Assembly: GCA_027493545.1 (NCBI GenBank)
Contig: JAOSKR010000002.1
Span: 1-64,000 of the forward strand
Reading direction: 5' to 3'
Source of the DNA: Roseovarius sp.
Lineage (GTDB): Bacteria; Pseudomonadota; Alphaproteobacteria; Rhodobacterales; Rhodobacteraceae
DNA: 64,000 nucleotides
The notes beneath the pieces were generated by a model. The model did no database searches. It was given only the letters and a program-made list of their open reading frames with translations, and had not been told where the DNA came from. A program made the translations under genes and the position numbers. The first letter of the stretch is position 1; every line of letters starts with the position of its first letter. Below, piece by piece: positions 56,437 through 64,000 of the stretch.

Positions 56437-57543
56437 ATGAACATCCACACCGTCAAGCCGGATCGCGTGATCGGACGCGAGGATGCCGAGCAGGCGCTAT
56501 CGGTGCTGCGCGCCTGGGCCGCGAACGCCACCGCCGGCGAGGTGGCCGAACTCGATCCGGGCGTGGCCCGGCTCCTGCAGCGCGGCGCGACGCCGGACTA
56601 TCCCGCGCTCGCCCGCGACTATCGCGACGATTTCGTGCCCGACAAGGCCTATCTCGCCTCGATGCCCGATCTGCAGAACGGGCCGGCCTCGCTCATTCGC
56701 GGCGCGCGCCAGCATCTGCAGCATGTCGGCATCTCCAATTTCCGGCTGCCGATCCGGTTTCACACCCGCGACAACGGCGACCTGACGCTCGAGACCTCGG
56801 TCACCGGCACGGTCAGCCTCGAGGCCGGCAAGAAGGGCATCAACATGTCGCGGATCATGCGCAGTTTTTACCGCCATGCCGAAAAGACCTTCAGCTTCGA
56901 CGTGATCGAGGCCGCGCTCGACGACTACATCGCCGATCTCGACAGCCTCGACGCGCGTATCCAGATGCGCTTTTCCTACCCGATGAAGATCCGCTCGCTG
57001 CGGTCGGGGCTCGAAGGCTTTCAGTATTACGACTTCGCGCTCGAACTGGTCGAGCAGGCCGGAGAGCGGCGCCGCTTCATGCATCTCGACTACGTCTATT
57101 CCTCGACCTGCCCGTGCTCGCTGGAACTGAGCGAACACGCGCGCCAGATGCGTGGTCAGCTGGCGACGCCGCATTCGCAGCGCTCGGTGGCGCGGATTTC
57201 GGTCGAGATCGATCCCACCGCACCCGGCTGCCTGTGGTTCGAGGACCTCATCGACATGGCCCGCAGGGCGGTGCCGACCGAGACCCAAGTCATGGTCAAG
57301 CGCGAGGACGAGCAGGCCTTCGCCGAACTCAATGCCGCCAATCCGATCTTCGTCGAGGACGCGGCGCGGCTCTTTTGCGAGCAGTTGCAGAAGGACCCGC
57401 GAGTCGGCGATTTCCGCATCATCGCCAGCCATCAGGAAAGCCTGCACAGCCACGACGCCATCAGCGTGCTGAGCGAAGGCCCGACCTTTGAGGCCCAGAG
57501 CATCGACCCCAGGCTCTTCAGGACGCTCTACCACGTCGGTTGA
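56437..57543 (+). CDS. folE2: GTP cyclohydrolase I type 2
   Basis: 368 residues, intact, with AGGAAAGGGG upstream. Family blocks are GISNFRLPIRF, SLEAGKKGINMSRIMR and the metal/catalytic region YSSTCPCSLELSEHARQ, then PHSQRSVARISVEI. It converts GTP to dihydroneopterin triphosphate for folate or queuosine and can use metals other than zinc. In several bacteria folE2 is expressed under zinc limitation; I see no convincing Zur site here. Confidence 0.95.
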   Translation: MNIHTVKPDRVIGREDAEQALSVLRAWAANATAGEVAELDPGVARLLQRGATPDYPALARDYRDDFVPDKAYLASMPDLQNGPASLIRGARQHLQHVGISNFRLPIRFHTRDNGDLTLETSVTGTVSLEAGKKGINMSRIMRSFYRHAEKTFSFDVIEAALDDYIADLDSLDARIQMRFSYPMKIRSLRSGLEGFQYYDFALELVEQAGERRRFMHLDYVYSSTCPCSLELSEHARQMRGQLATPHSQRSVARISVEIDPTAPGCLWFEDLIDMARRAVPTETQVMVKREDEQAFAELNAANPIFVEDAARLFCEQLQKDPRVGDFRIIASHQESLHSHDAISVLSEGPTFEAQSIDPRLFRTLYHVG

Positions 57544-57754
57544 TCGCGGCGCCGGCGGAGTGCGGCCGCCGGGCCTGCTCCCTCGGCGGCGGGAGCCAGA
57601 CCGACCCGGCCAGTGCCGCGATGCCCCCCGCGCGCTTGGGGGCCCATGCACCACGCGCAACCCGGCCTTACCCGAATGCCGCTTCTCTTCGCCGGCCCGG
57701 GGACATAGCTGTCGCCGTGAGGGAGGAGACCGACGCCAACCCGCGAGGTTTCCA

Positions 57755-57991
57755 GTGACAACCGCAACCACCGATATCCGCGCCACCAGCCACGCCACCA
57801 AACCCCGGCCGGGGTTTCTTGCGCGCGCTCTGGCCGGGTTTTTCCACCGGATCGAGACCGGCGGGCATTTTGGCGCGCGCCGCCGCCGGCTCGAGGCGCT
57901 GGAGGCACGCACCGACGCCGAGCTGGCCGCGATGGGCCTGCGCCGCGAGAACATCATGCATCACGTCTTTCGCGACCTCTATTACGTCTGA
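57755..57991 (+). CDS. second DUF1127-type small protein
   Basis: 78 residues from GTG 57755 (TTATTDIRATSHATKPRPGF), with GCGAGG upstream. The C-terminal pattern RRRLEALEARTDAELAAMGLRRENI fits DUF1127. Unlike the copy at 38704 it has no CCTCCTCCC hairpins downstream. Confidence 0.65.
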   Translation: MTTATTDIRATSHATKPRPGFLARALAGFFHRIETGGHFGARRRRLEALEARTDAELAAMGLRRENIMHHVFRDLYYV

Positions 57992-58044
57992 TCCCGGATC
58001 CGGCCCCGGTGCGGCACGGCCGCCCGGCAGACGCTTGACAGTTC

Positions 58045-59520
58045 ATGACCCTCCCGCCAAGGCTTCGCGGCATGGACGACATTCGCCCCGTCGGATACAT
58101 CATCGGCCTGGCAGTCATGACGCTCGGTCTGACCATGATCCTGCCGCTGGCGGTGGACATGGCCGAGGGGCGCGAGCACTGGCCGGTTTTCGTTGAAAGC
58201 GCGCTTCTCTCGACCCTCGTCGGCGGGCTGGTGGCGCTGTCGTGCCACAACGGCGTGCGCGAGGGGCTGACCATCCGGCAGGCGTTCATGCTGACCACCG
58301 GGGTTTGGGCGGTGCTGCCCTTTTTTGGGGCGCTGCCGTTCATGCTGGGCGCCACCCAGGCCAGCTTTACCGACGCCTATTTCGAGGCCATGTCGGGCGT
58401 GACCACCACCGGCACCACGGTGTTTCGGGGGCTCGACGACCTGCCGCGCGGCCTGCTGCTGTGGCGCGGCATCCTGCAATGGCTGGGCGGGCTGGGGATC
58501 GTCATCGTTGCGCTGGTGTTCCTGCCGATCATGCGCGTGGGCGGCATGCAGTTCTTTACCTCCGAGGGGTTCGACACCTTCGGCAAGGTGCTGCCACGGG
58601 CGGTCGACATCTCCAAGGGGGTGCTCAACGTCTATCTGCTGCTGACCATCGGCTGCATTCTGAGCTACATCGCGCTGGGCCTGTCGGCATTCGATGCCAC
58701 GGCGCATGCGCTGACCACCATCTCGACCGGGGGGTTTTCGACCCGCGACGCCTCGTTCGGCACCTTCGGGGCGCTGGCGCAGTATGCCGCCATCGTGTTC
58801 ATGATCCTCGCCAGCATGCCGTTCGTGCGACTGATGCAGGGCGTCAACGGCGATTTCCGCCCGTTTCTGCGCGACCCGCAGGCGCGCGCCTATGCCTTGT
58901 GGATATTTTACGCCTTCGCCCTGGTGGTGCTCTATGACCTCGTGGCCAACGGGCGGATGACCGAAGCCTCGGCGCGCGAGCGGCTCTTCAACCTCGCCTC
59001 GATCTTTTCCGGCACCGGCTATGGCGACGGCGACGTCATGGCCTGGGGGGCGGGGCCCTTCATGGTCCTGATCCTCGCCGGCGCCATCGGCGGCTGCACC
59101 GGCTCGACCGGCTGTTCGATCAAAGTCTTCCGCTACCAGATCCTGTTTCGGGCCATCAGCCTGCAGCTCAAGCGCATCTTCAATCCGCACGGGGTCTTTG
59201 TCATGCGCTATGGCGGGCGGCGGGTCGATGAGGACGTGCTGCAATCGGTGATGACGCTGCTGACCGTCTTCATTCTGCTGTTCGGCCTCTTCACCGTGGG
59301 GCTCGAGTTGACCGGGCTCGACTTCACCGAGTCGGTGACCGGCGCCCGGACCGCGCTCTACAACATCGGACCCGCCTTCGGCCCCGGCGTCGGGCCCACC
59401 GGCGCCATCGACGGCTTTCCCCAGGCGGCAAAATGGCTCATGATCCTGGCGATGCTGGTGGGGCGGCTCGAAGTGGTGTCGGTACTGGTGCTGCTGCTGC
59501 CGGCCTTCTGGCGAAACTGA
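58045..59520 (+). CDS. trkH: Trk-type potassium uptake membrane protein TrkH
   Basis: 491 residues, intact, with four selectivity-filter-type loops: MSGVTTTGTTVF, TTISTGGFSTRD, FSGTGYGDGD with GGCTGSTGCSIKVFR, and YNIGPAFGPGVGPTG. It forms the potassium pore and works with the cytoplasmic NAD/ATP-binding TrkA, which is not in this window. A second start at 58072 (MDDIRPVGYIIG) is possible. Confidence 0.92.
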   Translation: MTLPPRLRGMDDIRPVGYIIGLAVMTLGLTMILPLAVDMAEGREHWPVFVESALLSTLVGGLVALSCHNGVREGLTIRQAFMLTTGVWAVLPFFGALPFMLGATQASFTDAYFEAMSGVTTTGTTVFRGLDDLPRGLLLWRGILQWLGGLGIVIVALVFLPIMRVGGMQFFTSEGFDTFGKVLPRAVDISKGVLNVYLLLTIGCILSYIALGLSAFDATAHALTTISTGGFSTRDASFGTFGALAQYAAIVFMILASMPFVRLMQGVNGDFRPFLRDPQARAYALWIFYAFALVVLYDLVANGRMTEASARERLFNLASIFSGTGYGDGDVMAWGAGPFMVLILAGAIGGCTGSTGCSIKVFRYQILFRAISLQLKRIFNPHGVFVMRYGGRRVDEDVLQSVMTLLTVFILLFGLFTVGLELTGLDFTESVTGARTALYNIGPAFGPGVGPTGAIDGFPQAAKWLMILAMLVGRLEVVSVLVLLLPAFWRN

Positions 59521-59580
59521 GAAAAACAGCCGAACCGGCCGGAGGCAGGGCCCCGGCGGCGGACACGAAAGGAGCATCCG

Positions 59581-61178
59581 ATGGATCACAAGAGGGGCGA
59601 CCCCACGCGGCCGCTGGGCGCGCAGATCAGCCACATGCTGAAATCGCGCGGGGTCGAGGTGATCTTCGGCATTCCCGGCGTACACAACCAGGAAATGTAT
59701 CGCGGCATCGAGGAGGCCGGGATCACCCACGTGCTGGCGCGCCACGAACAGGGGGCGGGGTTCATGGCCGACGGCTATGCCCGCGCCACCGGCCGCCCCG
59801 GCGTGGCCTATGTCATCACCGGGCCGGGGCTGTGCAATACCATGACGCCCCTGGGACAGGCGTGGTCGGACAGTGTGCCGGTGCTGGCGATCTCGTCCTG
59901 TCTCGATGAGACCGCGGCGCGGCGCGGGCAGCTGCACCAGATGCGCGACCAGCAGGCCGCCGGCGCCACCGTCTGCGACTGGAGCCTTGAGGCACGCGAT
60001 GCCGCCAGCGCCTATGCGCTGATCGACCGCGCGCTGGCCGAGTTCGCCACGCTTCGCCCGCGCCCGCGCCACATCCAGTGCCGATCGGCGCGCTCGAGGC
60101 GCGCGCGCCGGCTCCGCCCGCGATCCCGCCCGCACCTTGCACCGAGACCCGGCCGGTCGCGGCGGCAAAGGCGCTGGCCGCGGAGCTGAAAAAAGCGCAA
60201 CGTCCGCTCTTTGTCTTTGGCGGCGGCGCGGTTTTCGGCGCGGCCGAGTGGGCCAGGGTCGCCGAGCGCGCGGGGGCGGCGAGTTTCACCACCTATGCCG
60301 GGCGCGGCATCAATGGTGGCGGGGCGCTCGATTTCGGAGCCTGGCTCGCCCGGCCCGACAGCGCGGCGGTAATCGCCGGCGCCGATCTGGTGGTCGCGGT
60401 GGGCACCGAGCTGTCGCAGGTCGATCTGTGGCGCGATCATCTCGGCCATACCGGGCGGTTCGTCCGCGTCGATATCGACCCCGCCGAACTCGCCGGCGTG
60501 GCGGGCACGGACCTGGCCATTCGGGCGAACGCGGCGGCGCTGGCGCGCGAGGTGCTGGCGCTCGATGAATTCCGCCAAGCTACCGGCTGGGCAACCGATG
60601 AGGTCGCCGCCGCCCGCGCCCGCTGGCGCGCCGAGGTCGATGCCGAGCGCCCCGGCATCGCGGCCCATTGCGCCGCGCTGCATGCCGCGCTGCCGTCCGA
60701 GACGATGATCTATTCCGACATGACCCAGTTCGCCTATGCGGCCAAGGAGGTCTGGCCCATGGACCGGCCCGGCCACTGGCACCACCCGTTCGGGTTCGGC
60801 ACGCTGGGCTATGCGCTGCCCGCCGCCATCGGTGGCGCGGTGGCGCGGCGGGGAAGCCCACGCTCTGTATCGTGGGCGACTACGGCTTTCAGTACACCTT
60901 GCAGGAGCTTGGCACCGCGGTCGAGCTGGGGCTGGCGCTGCCGATCCTGATCTGGGACAACGGCAAGCTCAAGGAAATCGAGGACAGCATGGTGCGCGCC
61001 CAGATCGCGCCGCGCGCGGTGGCCGCGCACAACCCCGATTTCTGCGCCCCCGGCGCGTGCCTATGGCGCCCTTGCCGAGGCACCCGGCAACCCCGAGGAC
61101 GTTGCCGCGGCGGTGCTGCGCGCGTTTCAGGCCGACCGGCCGACACTGATCCACGTCAGCGCGCCGCGACCGGGCTGA
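59581..61178 (+). CDS. thiamine-pyrophosphate enzyme, acetolactate-synthase-like (three frameshifts)
   Basis: About 530 residues. N-terminal PYR domain with catalytic Glu: VIFGIPGVHNQEMYRG, ARHEQGAGFMADGYAR. Central domain: RPLFVFGGGAVFGAAEWAR. C-terminal PP domain with the TPP motif GDYGFQYTLQELGTAVELGL. Breaks lie near 60073, 60851 and 61055, after which it ends TLIHVSAPRPG. The family holds acetolactate synthases, 2-oxoacid decarboxylases and similar enzymes. No small regulatory subunit is adjacent, so a catabolic 2-oxoacid decarboxylase is as likely as a synthase. Confidence 0.82.
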
Positions 61179-61278
61179 GGCGGCGGAGGGCCTTTGCGTC
61201 TCATCGCGTCGGTTCAGGTGTCCCGCACCCCGCACCCCGCGCGCCCGCGCTCCGGGCTCGACCCGGGGCCCTGCCGTG

Positions 61279-61314
61279 CGGTGAAAGGCCCCGGCTCCGG
61301 GGCCGGGGCGCGCG
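61279..61314. repeat. GC-rich intergenic palindrome
   Basis: GGTGAAAGGCCCCGGCTCCGG and the following GGCCGGGGC give a stem GGCCCCGG/CCGGGGC-like. It resembles palindromes at 34743-34763 and 46932-46952, and lies between two convergent genes where it may act as a terminator. Confidence 0.35.
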
Positions 61315-61341
61315 ACGTGCCTGACCGGCGCTTTCCGCGCC

Positions 61342-62796
61342 TCAGTCCCAGCAGCTGACCAGGACGGTCATGCCGGTGGCGCGTTCGGCCAGGCTTTCGG
61401 GCGAGAGCGGCAGGCGGTCCTGCGAGGCGGCCGGGCTCACCCCGGCGTCGGCCAGAATTGCGCGCAGCGCCCCGGCATCGGCGGCGAAGCTCACCCCGTC
61501 GGGCAGTTGCCGGTCACCCTGGCGCGTGGGCAGGAGCATCCCCACCACCGCGCCATAGCCGTCCACCACCGGCCCGCCGGCATCGCCCTCGAGCGCGCTG
61601 AGCGCCAGTCGCTTGAGGTCTTCCTCGCCGGCAAGGCCGCGAACGTCGGCGAGTTCGCCATAGGTTAGTGTCGGTGCGCCCAGCACGCCGCCATAGGAAT
61701 AGCCGGCCAGCGCGATCTCGGACTTGATGCGTGGCGCGACCTCGGCAAAGGTGGCCACGGCGATGGGTGCCATCGCATCGAGCGGGCGCAGCACCGCCAC
61801 GCCCAGCCGGTCGTCGATGGCCACGACGCGGGCGTCGTAATCCTCGTCGAGCGTCACCCGCTCGCAGCCCTGCACCGCCTCCAGCGTCGTCACCACCGTG
61901 CCCTGGCCATCGACATAAAAGCCCGAACGCGAGAGCTTGGGTTGCCGGATCTCCAGCCCCGCGAGCAGATCGACACGCTCTTCGGTATCGCCGCCGGCGG
62001 CCGGGTCGAGCACGCCGTCGATGCGTGTGAAACTGGCCTGCATCTCGTCCGCCAGCCGGGTGCGGCGGTCCTCGTCGCCGGTGGGCCAGATCAGGGTAAA
62101 GCCCTTGATCTGGCCGCCGCGCAGCGTCACCTGGGTCTGTGACACGATGCGGTCGTTGCGCCCGATCAGGGTGAAGTCGTCGCCATTGACCTGGCGCGGG
62201 CCCTCGGGCGGCACGATTTCCAGCGTCTGCATGATGTCGTAGAGCCCGACCATGGTGTTGCGGTCGCCGCGCTGGCTGATCAGCAGCACCCGCGCCTCGG
62301 GCATCGGGCCGCTGGCCTTGAAATGCGCGAATGGCGGTTCGTAATGGTCGAACGCCACCACCGCCAGCGGGATTTTCATCTCGATGCCGGTGGCATCGTC
62401 ACGCACCGTGCGCAGGTCCAGCCCGTCGAGGACGGTGTTGTAGCTGTCCAGAAGCTGGGCGCGCTGGCGGGTGGTCAGGATGCCGGTGGGCTCATGCCCG
62501 TTCTCGCGCTGCCAGGCCGCCATCGCCGCGCGCGTGCCCGGCCCGAAGGCGGCGTCGACGAAGCTCTGGTAATAGCCCGCCCATTGCAGCGCCTCCTGGA
62601 TCTGGGCGCGTTCCTCGCGGCTCAGCCGGGCCTCGTTCTGGGTCGCCTCGAAAGGCGTTTCGAGTGGGATTTCGGGATCCGGCACGATTTGCGGGGCCGG
62701 ATCGCCCTGGGCCTGGGCCTGGGCGGGGGCTTGGACGACAATGAAATGGAGGGCAAGAACGATCGTGAAAAGAAGGGCATTCGCAATGCGCGTCAT
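61342..62796 (-). CDS. exported trypsin-fold protein with peptidoglycan-binding domain, catalytic residues lost
   Basis: 484 residues from ATG 62796. A signal peptide (to about AQAQ, residue 30) is followed by a PG_binding_1-like repeat (IQEALQWAGYYQSFVDAAFGPGTRAAMAAWQ, 66-96) and a trypsin-like domain (about 285-450). The histidine of the usual TxxHV block is replaced (TTLEAVQGC, Glu 306), and the nucleophile motif reads GDAGGP (Ala 406) instead of GDSGGP. The Asp region (AIDDRLGVAVLRP) remains. It should be inactive as a serine protease and may act as a wall-bound binding or scaffold protein. The gene is intact. Confidence 0.8.
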   Translation of the reverse strand: MTRIANALLFTIVLALHFIVVQAPAQAQAQGDPAPQIVPDPEIPLETPFEATQNEARLSREERAQIQEALQWAGYYQSFVDAAFGPGTRAAMAAWQRENGHEPTGILTTRQRAQLLDSYNTVLDGLDLRTVRDDATGIEMKIPLAVVAFDHYEPPFAHFKASGPMPEARVLLISQRGDRNTMVGLYDIMQTLEIVPPEGPRQVNGDDFTLIGRNDRIVSQTQVTLRGGQIKGFTLIWPTGDEDRRTRLADEMQASFTRIDGVLDPAAGGDTEERVDLLAGLEIRQPKLSRSGFYVDGQGTVVTTLEAVQGCERVTLDEDYDARVVAIDDRLGVAVLRPLDAMAPIAVATFAEVAPRIKSEIALAGYSYGGVLGAPTLTYGELADVRGLAGEEDLKRLALSALEGDAGGPVVDGYGAVVGMLLPTRQGDRQLPDGVSFAADAGALRAILADAGVSPAASQDRLPLSPESLAERATGMTVLVSCWD

Positions 62797-62959
62797 AGAG
62801 CTACCTTTGCATTTGGGCCTTGGTGCCGGTCCTGGAGTCATTCTTAACAAATTGCGCCCGGCTTGCATCCAAAATATGCGCGTGCCCGCGATTGACCCGG
62901 CCCGGCCTGCGCCGTAGGTAGTTGCCACGGTCCGCGAGGGCCCCGGGATAGGGACGAAA

Positions 62960-63889
62960 ATGGCGCAAACGCAGGAAAAACCCCGCTGTTTCCAGGACAT
63001 CCTCCTGCGGCTCCAGGGCTACTGGGCGGCGCAGGGCTGCGCCATCCTGCAGCCCTACGACATGGAGGTGGGCGCCGGCACCTTTCACCCCGCCACCACG
63101 CTGCGCAGCCTCGGCCCCCGGCCCCGGGCGGCGGCCTATGTGCAGCCCTCGCGCCGGCCCACCGACGGACGCTATGGCGAGAACCCCAACCGGCTGCAGC
63201 ACTACTATCAGTACCAGGTGCTGATCAAACCCAGCCCGCCGGAGCTGCAGGCGCTCTATCTCGGCTCGCTTCAGGCCATCGGCATCGACCCGGCGCTGCA
63301 CGACATCCGCTTTGTCGAGGACGACTGGGAAAGCCCGACGCTGGGCGCCTGGGGGCTCGGGTGGGAGGTCTGGTGCGACGGCATGGAGGTCAGCCAGTTC
63401 ACCTATTTCCAGCAGGTCGGCGGGCATGACTGCCACCCGGTCTCGGGCGAGCTGACCTATGGGCTCGAGCGGCTGGCGATGTATGTTCTGGGCGTCGATC
63501 ACGTGATGGAGATGCCCTTCAACGACCCCGACGCGGACATTCCGCTCAGCTATGGCGATGTCTTCCGCCAGGCCGAGGAGGAATACAGCCGCTTCAACTT
63601 CGACGTTGCCAACACCGCGATGCTGCTCGACCACTTTGCCGCGGCCGAGGCCGAATGCGCCGCCATACTCGCCGCGCCCGCCAGTGATCCGAAAACCGGC
63701 AGGCGCATCGTCATGGCCCAGCCCGCCTATGACCAGTGCATCAAGGCCAGCCACATCTTCAACCTGCTCGACGCGCGCGGCGTGATCTCGCCGACCGAGC
63801 GGCAGGCCTATATCGGGCGCGTGCGCGCGCTGGCGAAACGCTGCGCCGACGCCTTCGTGCAGACCGAGGCGGGGGGCTGGCAGGCGTGA
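62960..63889 (+). CDS. glyQ: glycyl-tRNA synthetase alpha subunit
   Basis: 309 residues, intact. Class II core motifs are seen: [72 protein letters not shown] and [21 protein letters not shown], ending [10 protein letters not shown]. It pairs with GlyS, expected downstream. The stop overlaps the next GTG start. Confidence 0.97.
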   Translation: MAQTQEKPRCFQDILLRLQGYWAAQGCAILQPYDMEVGAGTFHPATTLRSLGPRPRAAAYVQPSRRPTDGRYGENPNRLQHYYQYQVLIKPSPPELQALYLGSLQAIGIDPALHDIRFVEDDWESPTLGAWGLGWEVWCDGMEVSQFTYFQQVGGHDCHPVSGELTYGLERLAMYVLGVDHVMEMPFNDPDADIPLSYGDVFRQAEEEYSRFNFDVANTAMLLDHFAAAEAECAAILAAPASDPKTGRRIVMAQPAYDQCIKASHIFNLLDARGVISPTERQAYIGRVRALAKRCADAFVQTEAGGWQA

Positions 63890-64000
63890 TCGGAAAGCTT
63901 CTGGCCGGCATCATCGTCGTCACCGCGCTGGCGGCGGGCGCGGCGGTCTATTACCTGCAGGTCTACGCCTTCTATGAAGAGATGGCGCCCTCGGGACCCG
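63886..64000 (+). CDS. DUF6446-type single-pass membrane protein, 5' part
   Basis: A GTG at 63886 overlaps the glyQ stop (GTGA) and opens a frame starting with a membrane anchor ([23 protein letters not shown]), then [13 protein letters not shown], cut by the window end. Proteins of this type sit between glyQ and glyS in Rhodobacterales; the role is unknown. Confidence 0.7.
   Translation, partial: MIGKLLAGIIVVTALAAGAAVYYLQVYAFYEEMAPSGP

Noticed and set aside
57982-60168. A 728-residue minus-strand ORF
   Set aside because: It is antisense to trkH and the start of the TPP enzyme gene. The His/Gln/Arg-rich product is the mirror of hydrophobic coding sequence.

Overview
ORGANISM AND DATA QUALITY. 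The DNA is GC-rich and the core genes point to the alphaproteobacterial order Rhodobacterales: glyQ followed by an overlapping DUF6446-type gene, two DUF1127 small proteins, a cuckoo/CcsR-type small-RNA locus, a SAM-II riboswitch ahead of metZ, folE2, an E+F fused formate-dehydrogenase-type flavoprotein, an alphaproteobacterial LexA box (GTTC-N7-GTTC type) and an FnrL box. About 35 single-base frameshifts are spread evenly over accessory and housekeeping genes (purD, mrp, metZ and others), often at runs of three to five identical bases. I therefore read most broken genes as intact genes with assembly indels and give them their reconstructed extents.  LAYOUT. 0-2.3 kb: end of a triheme cytochrome subunit gene and a truncated IS256-family element. 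2.3-7 kb: two membrane-protein genes (one cut by the IS), an L,D-transpeptidase, a small lipoprotein and a large unknown protein. 7.1-7.8 kb: decayed IS6-family transposase. 7.9-29.5 kb: a large catabolic block with three local regulators. LysR-1 faces a DMGDH-like flavoprotein, an aldehyde dehydrogenase and an Asp/Glu racemase-like protein. LysR-2 faces a non-pyrrolysine MttB-family methyltransferase. RpiR leads a Rieske oxygenase and a carboxymuconolactone-decarboxylase-like protein, and faces a second DMGDH-like flavoprotein, an MDR oxidoreductase, two enolase-superfamily epimerases and a class III aminotransferase. An orphan solute-binding protein and a GcvT-like methyltransferase lie in the same block. 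Together these suggest uptake, epimerisation, stepwise N-demethylation and oxidation of a betaine-like quaternary amine, with C1 units passed to folate; the substrate is not known. 29.9-32.8 kb: a second, oppositely oriented IS256 remnant interrupted by an IS21-family element ending 16 bp from a tRNA-Gln gene.  33-64 kb is mostly core genome: SH3 protein, 2-hydroxyacid dehydrogenase, quinone oxidoreductase, DUF1127 plus sRNAs, mrp, DUF6064 protein, Acg-type nitroreductase, peptidoglycan-binding lipoprotein, SOS-controlled OB-fold fragment, ferredoxin, purD, xseA, AlkB-type monooxygenase, FdsB-type flavoprotein, ftsY, EamA transporter, ispZ, metZ, SulP permease, folE2, DUF1127, trkH, a TPP enzyme, a degenerate trypsin-fold protein and glyQ. 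This block is interrupted at 35.0-36.96 kb by an AT-richer island holding one intact gene: a retron-type reverse transcriptase fused to a DUF3800 domain, with a candidate structured RNA directly upstream. That is the strongest candidate here for a defence-type system.  MAIN POINTS. The retron-like RT-DUF3800 gene, the four CCUCCUCCC hairpins behind the DUF1127 gene, the betaine-type catabolic block with a 30-bp-periodic RpiR operator, and the SAM-II/leader-ORF/metZ arrangement are the most informative findings.
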